Of a stretch of DNA of 64,000 bases, positions 1 through 12,699 are shown piece after piece; position 1 is the first letter of the stretch, and each line of letters starts with the position of its first letter. The DNA lies in NCBI GenBank assembly GCA_947311845.1, contig CAMZMU010000062.1, forward strand, positions 46,334,030-46,398,029, in the 5' to 3' direction. The notes under the pieces were generated by a model. It did no database searches and was not told where the DNA came from. It was given only the letters and a program-made list of their open reading frames with translations. A program made the translations under genes and the position numbers. This DNA is from Poa pratensis (lineage: Eukaryota; Streptophyta; Magnoliopsida; Poales; Poaceae).

Positions 1-112
1 GTAATAGTGTTCCATTTGAGTTTATTACATCATCAATCATCAGCATCCTTCCATTTTGAACCTATAATCATGTCCATCCCTGTAGTTTCACTGAAATTGA
101 TGTCCCCCTCAG

Positions 113-418
113 AGCGCCTGTGGAGCAATCAAGCAGGAGTCGATGAGACAGAAGCTTCTTAAGTTTCCCGCGCCGCGTTCCTTGGATTTCTCGCATATTT
201 GGCCTCAATCCTGCTAAGTGTCGCTGGTATTCTGGTAATGATATTGTCGCCGCCTGTGGAGGGATCCACATTTCAGGGAGAAATGATTGGTTCTGTGATC
301 GCGGATGTGGGGATGTTTGGCTTCCATGCGATATCTTGCTTTGTTACCATTCCAGCTCTCGCACTGCATTTCCTGAGGGAGAACAGAAAAGCAGGACTCA
401 CCGTGGTAGGACTTTGTT
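113..418 (+). pseudogene. Copy A of small membrane-protein gene, exon 2 only, frameshifted
   Basis: Homologous to exon 2 of the intact copy D (61,530-61,832). A splice acceptor (cccctcag) precedes 113. From about 199 the protein reads SILLSVAGILV, then GSVIADVGMFGFHAI, matching copy D's ILLIVAGYLV and GSMVMDVGKFGMYAI. Near 164-170 one base appears to be missing relative to copy D (cccgcgc against cccggcgc), so the exon start and the membrane segments lie in different frames. The C-terminus also diverges: copy D's Arg-rich tail and SLLR end are replaced by an out-of-frame LTVVGLC end. Exon 1 lies outside the window. Two hydrophobic segments remain. Function unknown. Confidence 0.6.
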
Positions 419-429
419 GAGGTATACAC

Positions 430-1640
430 CTTCCCCTCTTCTTTGGCTTCCCCTGTATCTATTGAGCCATATGATCCTCCTAGTTAATGAGGCATATTTG
501 TGTATATTATAGCGTCCTCATATTATCAAATCAGTGCCTCCAGTGTTGTTAATTGTCAACCATTTTTCTTAGTGGCTGAACCTATTGCGTACTGGCTGAT
601 TTTTTTTAACATGGGTACTGTTGTATACTAAACCAGTGAGGGTTTTGCTATTCCCTCTGGTTGTTGCATATTAGCATTCTCGACCAACATTGGGATTGGT
701 CTCAGTCTTTGTTTGTGTGAGTGGCCAACTGCTGCAGGTCTACTGCATACCATTGTTACGGAATGATGATCAAAATAATCAATATCATGTTTTAGAAGAA
801 GTAATGTTGGCTGTTTACGATCAATTGTACCCTATAATCGTTCTGTCTGTGCAGATAGTGAGATTATAACAAAAGGTGTTGGCTTAAGAACCTTTGCAAG
901 CACATTTCTTATAAGCATGGTTTCTAGTTACTTGACTCCTGATAATGTTTGACTTTTGTCTTTGCTGTGTTGCAACTATATACAAATGTTACCGAGTAAC
1001 ACTTATCGTTGCTGATAACTTCATGCCAAACCATTTTTCATTCATCTCAGTTAGACTGTAAGAGAGTTTGCTTTCTCGGCTGTTGATAGGTGTTGGCTTT
1101 CCTACTAATATTTGTGTTTAACATTGATCTTCTTTGGTACAACTGTACAAGTTGCCAGTTGATCAATCATATGCTTATGGAGAGATCATCAGCGAAAACC
1201 TAGTATGCATCCTTCATGTTCAGTCAATTCCGTGATTATTGCGATTGGGCTGCTAAGAATTTATCCATCAAACCCAGTCACCCACATCAGTAGTAGGCTT
1301 CAAATTTCACCGGGCTGGGTCGTCTGGCATCTTCTACTTGATTGCATTATCTTGTTATTTATCTGCCTTGCTTTATTTGTAATGTGCCAACTTAGTGCTT
1401 AGTTTTGATGAAGATAGCAAATAGGAACTCAATTATGATGGAGATGTAGAACCGACCTTTCCCTTAATATGTAGCTAGTGTCTACTTGCATGTGTTGTTC
1501 TATGGCATTGTTGTAGAAGTGACACATGTTAGTGAGAAATTCCTCCATTTTACGGGTTTACATGTCCTTTTATTTCCTTCAAAAGTTGATTTTTTCCACA
1601 AGAGAAATTTGTAAGAAATATGCTTGGTATTTTATATGTT
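430..1640. other. 3' flank of duplicon copy A, no gene seen
   Basis: Noncoding. Short stretches match the flanks of copies B, C and D, for example tgagggttttgctattcc and tgtgcagatagtgagatt, which mark this as the same duplicated segment. Homology fades after about 1,200 and stops before the Helitron terminus at 1,648. No convincing coding sequence was found. Confidence 0.55.
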
Positions 1641-1647
1641 AATTATA

Positions 1648-3600
1648 CTAGATCCCCTGGCGCGGCTTGCCGCGCGCCACCCGCTGTTGGCACTGGTTTT
1701 TCAATTTGCAAAACGCTATGATAAACATTCTTAATATGACACGGTAGTTAATAACTATTACATATAACAGTGACATCATAGGTTTAGAGCAAAACATAAT
1801 GGTCATACATATACATAGTCTACATCGATAAGTCTCAAGGATAGATACTTTCTTTATTACAACACCTACGATCATCACATAGATCATTAAACTTAGATAG
1901 CAGGGCACAAACATATAGTGCGTAGCTCGATAAGCACACATTAATATATATACACACACACTATACACACAACTATACTGGTACCGATAGGCAGAGTGGC
2001 AGACAGGAAGTTGATGGAGTGGCATCAGCTGATCCTCTACAGGTGAAGATAGTCCATAGCGCACAGCCCATAGCTGTCATAGATGTTAGCGTTATCATAG
2101 CTGCTCTCCGTGTCATGCATTGGTGAGGGAGGACTTGGGTAGTAGTATCCATGTCAACGTTGAAAAATGCAGGCACGAGGAATAGAGGCAATGCAAGACA
2201 ATGTACCTATTCAGCTTAAGAATTGGAACTGATATAAAGGATATAGACGGTTCACATTTCTATGCAACTAACAAATGACTGTCTGTCTGTCTTATGATAA
2301 GCTAGAGAAACATGAGAATTAGGTATATTTAATATTATTTTCTCCAATTTTGGGAGCAATCTTAAAATACAAATGAATAATCGAGTCAATTTCTGTTATT
2401 CATTGTAGACCTGTAAAGATGACTCATGAGCCAGCTATGAGGAGTACAAAAATCTGAGCTCGGTGGTACATAAAAGGAGGCATCAGGGGTCTATAGACCA
2501 ACATATTCTTATTTCGCTTCACACTTAATTAATTTCTGGAATAAGAGAACATGAGCTTCAGTAGGAAACAAAGAGTTTATGCAGCTGAAAGAAAAGAAAT
2601 AATGCATGAATCGCCATATTAGATAAGTTTTGTATTACGCAATGAAATGTTGTACAAACATAGCCTCCAGACATTTGGCAGGTACACCTATTTTCGATGG
2701 TCATACAAACTGAGTGTATTAATCAGCATTTCTGTAGTCAGAGACAGATAGGATGTAAAATAGAGTAAACACAACACTCGGGATCATAACTTAACTTAAA
2801 CGTCTTATGTAAGAACATAAGGTACCCTAACTTGTATTAAAGCAGGGATGTTGCCTTTGTTCTAAAAAAAAACTTGTAGACCACCAAGATGCCACAAAAT
2901 AAACAGTTAAGGTAGCTCAAAAACACTGCGTGCACATTATAAGTTCAGAAACTTTTCATAAATAAAGGAGTTGGGGACTTGGGAAACAAAGCATGTAAAC
3001 ATGTAGATAAAGGAAAGTTAAGTAGAAAAAGGATAAACATATGGATGGAGAAAGGAAGATACCTTAACAAAAAGAAGAACGCAGCGACACCCTCCAGCAT
3101 ATTAAGCTTGACCCTGTAACCCAATATATATGAGACCAACCCAAAAAAAATGTACAACTTAAGAGAACATAACCTAATGATTAGTAAGAAAGAAATATTT
3201 TTATTTCTATAGAACAAACAGGTACTACATGTGAAACCTAACCATCGGCAGAGAAATACGACCAATGTATTCTCGAATGAATTATATCATCCAAAACAAA
3301 TGTCACCCAGCCAGAAAAATGTATAGGAGACAAAGAACACCAGAGGCAGGCAACATAGGCCCCTAAAAAGAAAGAAAGGGTGAATATCATTCAGCCGGAC
3401 ACCAATAGAAATAACCATGAAGAAATGCAGAGCATTGCAATAGCTATTTTCAGCTACTAATGTTCTCCAGCGAGTTACAATGTGAATTACCTAAATATAT
3501 TAAGATTGAGAAGATTTGAGCTCCCACATTGATTCCCTGTAGATAGCTACAGGAACCCGGTTACTGTTCTCCGCTACAGGAACTAACTGGCCCCACCTGT
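1648..3600 (-). mobile_element. Helitron 3' end on the minus strand, with attached arm
   Basis: Read on the minus strand, a GC-rich hairpin (about 1,659-1,678; stem roughly ggcgcggc with a tt loop) is followed after about 10 bases by CTAG at 1,651-1,648, and the next host base is T. This is the canonical Helitron 3' terminus (hairpin, short spacer, CTRR, insertion between A and T). The element therefore extends rightwards. Its 5' end was not found, so the right limit is arbitrary. The minus strand around 2,050-2,190 has a short open stretch (GYYYPSPPSPMHDTESSYD) that may be a captured exon, but I do not recognise it. The rest is AT-rich and noncoding. Confidence 0.5.
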
Positions 3601-3933
3601 CACCACTGGTCCTTTTTTTACATGCTATAATTTGGTCAAAGCGGTGCGAGCAGGCCAAACCGGACCTGCTTCTTCCTCCTGCGCTATCCATTTACCTCTG
3701 CCCTGTATTGAGCCTTTACCCAACGCCGCCGCCGATTCCCCAACGCCCACCCCCCCACTCGAGCTCCTCTCTCCCTGCGCCGACCCGCCTCCGTCCTCGC
3801 GCCCGACCGCTTCCGCTCCTCCTCCTGGTCGAGCACGCTGGCCAGAGAGCTGGCCTCTTCCACCGCGACCAACTTCCCAGGCTGGCTTCCATGACGTGCT
3901 CCTCCGCCTGAAGCTACCACAGAAGGCGCTTCG

Positions 3934-6900
3934 ATGCCTCGCCGTTCGCCGCTCGCGGGAGTCGCTCCTCCGCCTTCTTCCGCGCCGTCTGCGTCAGGGG
4001 CGGATGACTCTCTTTCCGTTGATGGTACTGCTTCTGGTGCTCTTGCGCCTGCTGCTTTTCGGACCCGCCGTCGTCGTCGCTTCGAGCAGACTCTACCTGA
4101 TGTTCCCGCTCCTCCATCTCAGCGCCGTCGTCGTCTATCGGGTGGCTTGCCTCCTCCCTCTGCTCCCGCACCTTCGTCTCAGCGCTCTGCGTCGCGTCGT
4201 CGGCGCCGTCAACTGGATGATGCGTCACTTCCTTCTGATTCTGTGTCGCCTGAAATTCCTCTTCGTCCGTTTCGCCGTCGGAGGACCGCGTTGGATGTTC
4301 CAACCTCTTCTTTTGGTTCTTCTCTTCCTGCTCCTTCGCATCAGCCTTCGTCTTCTTTGGATGCTTCTGTTCTGCATTCGCGTGTTCCTGACGCTGTGCG
4401 CTTGCCCGACGCCTCTACTCTTGCTATCGGTTCTATTCCTTTCCCGAAGGATTCAGGGTCTTCCGGCACGTCTGAGCGCCCTGATGGGAGTTCTTTGTTG
4501 CTTCAGCAAGACGCGCGCAGGCGTGAAATTCGTATGGGCAAACGCCCTGTTTTTCACGATTGTTGCGACCGTCCTGTTAACGGTACGTTTCTCATTCTTC
4601 CTCATTCTTTTCCTCTGCTTCTTCTTTTTTTTAGCTTAGTTCTGTTTCTTTGTGATCTACATCATGTTGTCCAGGATACTTGAACTTTCTGTTGTAACAG
4701 TTAGCTTAATTTCCCTGCTCATGGTGTGCAACATTGCATTTTCCAACTCTTCTGTTGGAAACCAATTGCAGACAAGCAGGCAGCTAGGTATAGGAGCAAC
4801 ACGCAGGCTATCTGCTAAACCTCGGTACTTAGCTAACAAATATAGGCGAATCTGCCGCCCAGATTAGATAAGCCACTCAAATTAATTAGCTTCTGCGTCA
4901 TCCCATGAAATTTAGATGCCACCAATTTCAGTCTGCACACTATCTGATTCGTCCTTTGAACTCTTGAACCTAAATATTTGTATGAATTGACCAGAATTGC
5001 CTTCTCAGGCAAGGGTGTTCATCTACTGAACAGTTGCGCAAAGGCTCTTATAATTTTGTGCACTTGAGGGGAATGTTAGTTTCCGAGGTCTCCGATCAAT
5101 GTGACTGGCCATTGTACAAAGGAGATGATAGAGGAAAGATCAGTCCATTCTATATGGAATTTAAATTTATTGTTGGAAGATTGTTTACCTTCTGCACAAC
5201 ACGTGAGAGTTTCTGAGGTCTCTCATTACACATTGTTCGTCGGTGTTGATAAATGATAGCTAGCCTATCACAGCAGGAAAGACGATCCATAGAAAGGCAA
5301 GAGCTCCTTGATTATTTTTCCTGTAGCAAATACAACCGCTACCGTACAACCTGAATTTGCTGGCTCGAACATCAAACACTGGCTGATCGTGGAGCAACAG
5401 TACATGCTACTCCTATTTATTTTTTAGTTCTTAGTATAGCTATTTCATTTGAATGCAACTAATTTGGTAGTATGGATGCTTAATGTTTACACTTTGAAAT
5501 TTCATGCTGCCCATTACAGCAGATGCTGTGCTGCTGTTCTACTTACTTGGCATTGTACTTATTCTGACTGCACATGTTCTCACTGTTTATTTTCTAAATT
5601 AGGTGCTTCTTCTGCTGCCAACGTTGAACGTGCTCAGTGCTCACGTATGGATTGTTCAAACATGGCGAGCCACCTCGGTTCAACTCCTTGGATTCCTTTC
5701 ACCGAGGCCCAGCCATTAACTAACTGTTCTGGCCCGTCTATTTCGCACGCTATTGGAACATCGTCTGTTTCACATGACTCAGATCTTCTGCAGACCCCCC
5801 AATTCGATTTTCCTACTGAAGATGTGTCTGATCATAGTGACCATAGTGACAACGATTATGTTCCTGTGCCGCTTCCACCTCCAGGTGCTAATCCTCTGGA
5901 TTATTTATCACGAGGTATGGTATGATCTCACAGTTTTCCTTCTTTATTGATCCGTCACGTGCGTGTATAACAAGTTCCTGTTGTCCTTCTATTGATCCGT
6001 CACGTGCCTGCGCAATGCATTCCTGCTCATCGTTTCTGTTTGCTGATCTTTTTGTCGACCATCAAATGTTTCAGTTCCTCCAACTCCTTATGTATCGGCA
6101 TGTCGAGCTTCTTCAAATCGTCGGATGCGCAGAGATATTCGTCGACACCGGATGTTTCTGCGTGCTGGCTTTAGACCTGCGCGTGTTGAGTTGCCACTAC
6201 CAAAGGACCTCATTACAATGCTCAAACGTAATTCCTCCAAATCTGTGATGGATTTCTTATTAGCTTATACCTTTGTTAATTGTTTTCTCTGTTTCATTCT
6301 TATGAGTTGCTTTGTTGTTTCCAGGCGCATGGCCCGGTCGTTCTTATTATGGTGGCCCTCACCATATATGCATGTACTGCGGCGCTCCATTTTGGTTTCA
6401 GGAGCGTTGTAAAAATGCTAGCAGAGAGAGGCGCCGACCTATATATAATGGTTGTTGCCATCGTGGAAAGGTATCGCTTCCTATATATCCTAATTGGCCG
6501 TCTCCTTTGTCAGAGTTGCTAAAGTTCGACGGTGGGCCTGAGTCAAATCATTTTATGCGTCTAATTCGTGAGTATAATTCTATGTTTGCCTTCACGTCTC
6601 TTGGCGTTCACATTGATGATACCGTCAATGTTGGAACTGGCCCTTATGTTTTCAAATTTGTGGAGTGGTCTGCCACCAGATTGGTTCTCTCCTTCCACCG
6701 ACTACGAATCCAGAACCTAAATTTGCCCAGCTTTATGTTTTCGACACGTTAAATGAGCTGGACAACAGGATAGGTATATTTGATGACGGTTTTGCTCATA
6801 CGGATGATTCGATTGGTTTCTCTGACTCTTTGCTTGGTCGACGCCGCACCAGGGAGTCTCATCATGGCGACAATTTAGATGAGAGTACTAGCCGGCCTTC

Positions 6901-9900
6901 TCAACGTCGGCGCCTACGCAGAGAAGAGCCTGATCGTGCTATAGTTGATTCACTCAGGCTATGCTTGATGAACATAATCCTCTTGTGCAAACATTTCGTA
7001 TGGCTGAGATGAGGATTTTCTCGCCTGAATGTCCAGATGTTGCCATCCAGTTATTTGGTCATGAGGGAACGGAACATGGAAATCGTTACTCTCTTCCTGC
7101 TGCACCTGAGTTGGCTGCTTTAATTGTTGATGATTTTCCCGTAGAAGCAAATAGGTTTGATGTGATTGTCCAGAAAAATGCAGGCTATTTTCAGCGTGTG
7201 TCCCCACTTAATCCTTCCCTTATGGCTTTACAGTACCCGCTTTTATTTCCTTATGGTTCAATGGGATATCATCTTGGGATTAAATATCGTTCTGTCGACG
7301 GTGTTCCTGCAGGCGGTAGAGAGGATGTAACCATGCTAGAGTACTATTGTTATCGATTTCATTATCGAAAAGGAGAGCCAAATCCTTTTACATGTTGTGG
7401 TCGGCTATCTAATCAAATTATGGTAGACTCTTATTCATGTGTTGAGTCGTCTAGACTTAATTATCATTTTTTAAACCAGGATACTTTGCGTTCTGAGACG
7501 TATCAAGGTTTGTCTGATGCCCTTGGTGAAGGCACTTCCACTGGGAAAAATGTTGGGGTCGAATATATTTTGCACTCTAGCTACACTGGAGGACCACGTT
7601 ATATGATTCAGAACTATCAAGATGGTATGGCAATTTGCCGTGTCTTCGGAGCTCCCGATCTTTTTATTACTTTTACATGCAATCCAAAATGGGATGAGAT
7701 CGCTGAGGCATTGCTTTTTGAGCCTGGGCAAACATATGCTGATAGACCAGATATGGTTACACGTGTATTCAAGATGAAAGTTGATGAATTCAGAGTGATG
7801 TAAAAAGTGGAGAAACCTTCGGTTCCATTCATGCATGTATGTATTTACCTATTTTAATGTTGTTTCCATAATATACTGCTACATGTTTAAGGCTCTATTT
7901 TTTCTATTCATGCTGACCTACACTTCTGCTTTCCAAATTTCTTTCCGCATAATTGTTTTTTTTTCCAAAACTTGCATTTTTTTCCCTTGGCTGCTACTTC
8001 TTGAGCTCCTGCTTCATCATTTTACTTATGTTTCCATGTCCGCATTCTTGCTGTCTATGTGTTCTTATCTTTTTGTTTACACTTATTCATCTGTTTGCAG
8101 ATTTGTATGTTGTGGAGTTCCAGAAGAGGGGTCTTCCTCATATACATTCGTTGGTCTGGTTACAAGCTGATACAGATGATCCCACTCCGTCTTTCATAGA
8201 CTCTTTTATTTCAGCTGAAATACCTGATTTTCATAAAGATGCACTCGGCTATGCTCTTGTGGAGGAGTTCATGGTCCATGGTCCTTGTGGTGATTACAAC
8301 CCGCATGCACCATGTATGAAAGATGGAGTTTGTACTAAGCATTATCCAAAAGAGTTCAATGAAGAGACTACTATTGATGGACTGGGTTTTCCGGTTTACC
8401 GCCGGCCTAACAATCGTCGCTACGTCACAAAAAATGGACATCGCCTAGACAACAGATGGATAGTTCCCCACAATATGGATTTGCTTAAGAAATTTCAGGC
8501 TCATATTAATGTTGAGTGGTGTAATAAAACCAACCTTCTGAAGTATTTATTCAAATATCTTGCCAAGGGACCTGATATGGCCCGTGCACGTTTACATCCC
8601 ATGTATGAGCCGACAGGGTCTCAACCCAAAGGGAGGAATGAAATAAGTGACTATGCCAAATGCAGGTACACATATGTGTTTAATGCTTGATGTATCTATT
8701 ATTTACCACTGTTTGCATTTTTTAATCTTTGTTTTCTCTCAACTGTTACTGTGTGTCATATGTTCTTGCCTTTTCTCTCTTTAGGTATTTATCTACATGT
8801 GAGTCATGTTGGCGGACGTTTGCATATGATATTCACGTCCGAGAACCATTTGTTGAAAGACTAACTGTGCATTTACCGAATATGAACCGTGTTATTTACG
8901 GCGAGAATGACAGCCTTGCATCGATTGTTCGTAATCCTAATAAGTACAAGACTATGTTGACAGAATGGTTTGTCGCCAACCAGCGATATCCAGATGCTCG
9001 ATGTTTGACATATGAAGACTTTCCAACTAAGTGGACTTGGAATGGCCAAGCTAAGAAATGGAAGAGAAGAGTTCTGAAAGGCAAATTTGCTGTACCCATT
9101 GGTAGAATCTACAACTGCCATCCTACTACAAACGAGTTGTTCTTCCTACGGATACTATTGACTAAAGTGGCTGGTGCCACAAGTTTTGCTGATTTGAAGT
9201 CTTACAACGGAGTTCTATTTGGCACTTTTAGAGAAGCCTGCCAAGCACGTGGATTGGTAGGTGATGATAATGAGTGGTTCCTCCTTTTTGATGAAGCTGT
9301 TTTGTGGGCTTCTTCTTTCCAGCTGAGACACCTATTTATGACCGTTCTATTGTTTTGTGGAGTTATAAATGCTCAAAGACTTCTCGATAAATATTCCGAG
9401 TATATGGTCGATGATTTGGTCGCTCGAATTCGTAATTCTATAGATGAGCCTGATCTGGTTATTCCTCCGAGGTATCTCTACACAGAATTGCTGCAAGAAC
9501 TCTCCATCATGTTTAGCAAGAATGGATATTCATTGGAATCTTTCAACATATCTACAGATTTTTTGCATGGAGCGCGGATTATTGGAAATAGATTGATATT
9601 AGAAGAGCTGCAGTATGACAGTGATAGCCTCAAATCCACAGCCTGCTTGCTTTATAAAAAGCTGAATGCAGAACAACTTGCTATTTTTGAACAAGTTACA
9701 AAAGCTGCCAGTGAGCCAGTTGGAAAACTATTTTTTGTTGCTGGACACGGAGGTACTGGTAAGACATTTTTGTGGAATGCTATTATCACATCTCTCAGGG
9801 CAAATGACCATATTGTGTTAGCTGTCGCCTCTTCAGGAGTTGCTTCTTTACTTCTTCCAGGAGGTAGAACAGCACATTCCCGATTTAGGATTCCTCTTGA

Positions 9901-11160
9901 TGTAGGCCATCAGACTATGTGTAATATGTCCAGAGGCACGAATCTAGCTGAGTTAATTGAGAAGGCAGTGCTAATTCTATGGGACGAGGCACCGATGACT
10001 CACAGGCGTTGTTTTGAAGCAGTTGACAGGAGTATGAGAGACATTCTTTCTATGAATGACAGTTCTAAGAAAACTCTTCCTTTCGGTGGCAAGACAGTGC
10101 TGCTAGGTGGAGACTTTAGACAAGTGCTGCCTGTAGTTGAAGGTGCAAGTAGACGTGAGGTCCTCGATTCATCTCTTATCAAGTCTCCTATTTGGCAGCA
10201 CGTCACCATTCTAAAACTAGAAAGGAACATGAGATTGTCTAATCCTAATTTGACTGACACTGAAAAAGCCAAGTTAGATGAGTTTGCACGTTGGGTTCTT
10301 TCTGTTGGTGATGGGACAGTACCAATGGACACAAGAGAGGGTGAAATGAGCCCTTCGTGGATTGCGCTGCCACCTGATATTGCCCTGTTGCCAGCCTCCA
10401 ATTACATTTCTGCTATCATCAGCAATACATATGATTCGTTCGAAGATAGGTTCTCTGAAGTTTCATACTTGGCACACGTGCAATCATTTGTCCTACCAAT
10501 AAAGTAGCTGATTCTATTAATGACATACTCTACGGATCTGTTCCTGGAGAAGAAGTTATATTTGAGAGCTGTGATGCTATTTGTAAAAGTGTAGATCATG
10601 TGGCTGACGCTGATTTACTTTATCCTCCTGAGTTTCTGCACAAGATTGAACCGCCCAATTTTCCTAAGCATAGAATTGCTCTTAAAGTTGGTGTCCCTGT
10701 TATGTTGCTTCGGAATATTAACCAATCTATTGGCTTATGTAATGGTACTCGACTTCTGCTTACTCGATTAGGCCAGTGGGTCCTTGAAGCTAAAATCATG
10801 ACAGGAAGTAATGTTGGTCACCATGTCTGCATACCAAGGATCGTCTTGCATACACCATCGAAGAAGTGGCCTTTCATTCTTCAACGCCGTCAGTATCCGA
10901 TACGACTGTGTTATGCAATGACGATTAACAAGAGCCAAGGTCAGACACTGGAAAAGGTTGGTGTATATTTACCGAAGCCTGTATTTTCACATGGCCAATT
11001 ATACGTAGCTATATCACGTGTGACGTCAAGAGAAGGGCTAAAAGTGCTTGCTCTCGATGAAGATGGACATCCAACTTTTATAACCAAGAATATAGTCTAT
11101 CGTGAAGGGTTGAATTTGGATTGCAGCACAATTCCCCATACGGAAGCTACAGTTAAGTGA
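3934..11160 (+). pseudogene. Helitron Rep-helicase (RepHel, Pif1-like), frameshifted
   Basis: Rolling-circle transposase/helicase. Likely exons: 3,934-4,582 (Arg/Ser/Pro-rich N-terminus), 5,603-5,914, 6,075-6,227, 6,325 to about 7,834, 8,101-8,665 and 8,785-11,160; there may be another between 4,760 and 4,870. Helitron_like_N sequence spans about 7,440-7,800. The HUH motif reads LPHIHSLVWL (about 8,130), and the Rep tyrosine motif reads KYLFKYLAKG (about 8,540), with both Tyr kept. The Pif1-type helicase has Walker A GHGGTGKTF (about 9,748), Walker B LILWDEAPM (about 9,970), GGDFRQVLPV (about 10,110), ERNMRL and the C-terminal INKSQGQTL and VAISRV. Single-base deletions break the frame near 6,657, 6,960, 7,795 and 10,481. 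Catalytic motifs survive, so inactivation looks recent. Confidence 0.85.
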
Positions 11161-12255
11161 ACTCCTCCTCTGGTGCTGCATAGGCTTTCACACATTCAGT
11201 TTGCTATTGTGCTAGGTACAAAGCTTGCTGACTTCTTCTTCTTAGCAGGCACACTGAAGCTGCAGTTGTGGATGGACCTTTGATTGTTCCTATGTTGCTA
11301 CCTCAAGGGTGACATCAAGAAAAGGTCCGAAAGATACTTTTGTATCAATAAATGCTCGCGTTTTTTTCTTTTTTGAAAGAGGTAGAGCCTCAGGACGATG
11401 TATACCTTAGACTGAATTTTTTTTTTATGTTTCTCATGGCTAATCTGTAGGCTTACCAGTAATTGATCTTCCTGTCTGTGAGTTTGAGAAACTTGGTTTG
11501 AAACATCCACGTAACATGTGCTCTGCACTGAAACCTTATAATAATGACTGCATATGCTCAGTAATTTATTGCTGGTTTTGCTATCGAATTTTAGCAGGCG
11601 TACTGTTAATCTACTATTCTTGCCCTCCGATCTGTGGGAATGCTGCTCCGTAATTGACATAAATCAGATGGACAGTAAGGCTGAAACAGTTCCAGCCGCA
11701 ACATTTCTGTTCCAATAAGATTGCAACCAGTTCTCATTTGTTATTTTCCAGTTATTATATAAAGGTATACCTTGGTTTGTTACTTCTATCTTAATTACTT
11801 TCTATTGGTCCTTACAGTTGTAATTGGTCTGCTATGTATTCGCTTGCGTTTTTCTTTGATTTTTCTTCTTACTTTGCCAAGTGATTTTCATCAGTTTAGT
11901 CAGCCTAAATGTCCTTTTTCGCGGACATAACCGACCAATTTTGCATCTAAAAAAAAAAAAATAGAATTGAATGATTACGACAACACTAGAACACTATGTT
12001 GTTTGTCTTCGGATTAGCGTCTATGTATGCGCCTAAGCGTTATATGTGCCCTTATGATCGAAAAATAAATTCACATCTAAGCACATAGCAATGTGGAAAA
12101 TTAACGAAGAAGAACAGACCGGCCATCGGCAGGTGAGCTGCAGTCCGTTTGCACTACCATATTGATCCCACATGCTTCTTCCTTAGCCTCCTTCAATCTC
12201 TCATGACGTCGACCTACAGCAACCCGGCTGGATATGAATACTTCACAGCCACAGG
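11161..12255 (+). other. 3' noncoding region of the Helitron
   Basis: AT-rich sequence between the helicase stop codon and the terminal hairpin. I see no supported coding sequence. A poly-A run at about 11,947-11,961 is the only clear feature. Confidence 0.4.
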
Positions 12256-12565
12256 CGCGGCGTGTCGCCGCGACAATTTTCCTAGTACAAAATAAACAAC
12301 CTAATATTAACCGCCCTCTTAGTTTCATGGTGCACCAAGAAAGAAAACACTCTGCAACCATGCCAAGGAAATAGAGTAAACTAAACTAAAGAAAGCCACT
12401 ATACTGAAACGGGTAGATTGGAAGAAGAGCATACTAACCACTAAAACTTCCACTACAATGAAACATAAAGTGTTATTTGGACTCACAAGAACAACAAAAG
12501 GGATAAATTTGAACTGCTTCATCTATCTTGAACATCACATACAAATTTTGCTTCGATTATGGATA

Positions 12566-12692
12566 GCAGCGGTAACAGCTGCTGCCTTGTGACCATGAGG
12601 TCACGGGTTCCCCTCATGGTCACAAGGCAGCAGCTGTTACCGCTGCGCCAAGGCTCCCCTCATGGTCACAACGCAGCAGCTGCTACCGCTGC
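12566..12692. repeat. Perfect 35-bp inverted repeat plus third partial copy; tRNA-SINE-like
   Basis: Arms at 12,566-12,600 and 12,612-12,646 are exact reverse complements separated by 11 bases. A third, slightly diverged copy of the right arm follows at about 12,657-12,692. The left arm plus loop (gcggtaacagctgctgcc ... ggtcacgggttc) resembles a tRNA-derived plant SINE head: a D-arm-like block and a B-box-like ggtcacgggttc. It is not a functional tRNA, because the anticodon and acceptor stems do not close. The likely origin is inverted SINE-head copies. Confidence 0.7.
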
Positions 12693-12699
12693 TCTTCAG

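Larger units (their letters stand above)
3630..12285 (+). mobile_element. Autonomous-type Helitron with decayed RepHel gene
   Basis: The + strand carries the Helitron Rep-helicase gene (about 3,934-11,160), and downstream there is a typical 3' terminus: a hairpin at 12,256-12,272 (7-bp stem cgcggcg, loop tgt), then an AT-rich spacer and CTAG at 12,282-12,285 followed by host T. The 5' end should begin with TC, but I could not place it; 3,630 is only the approximate start of the GC-rich 5' region. The gene has four single-base deletions, so this copy is not autonomous now. Confidence 0.7.

Noticed and set aside
3632..4639. 335-codon open frame on the + strand
   Set aside because: It is Leu/Arg-rich and overlaps, in another frame, the GC-rich first exon of the Helitron RepHel gene, whose frame has better support from splice sites and downstream exons.
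12566..12620. Possible tRNA gene
   Set aside because: A B-box-like sequence is present, but the acceptor and anticodon stems do not form. It fits a SINE head better.
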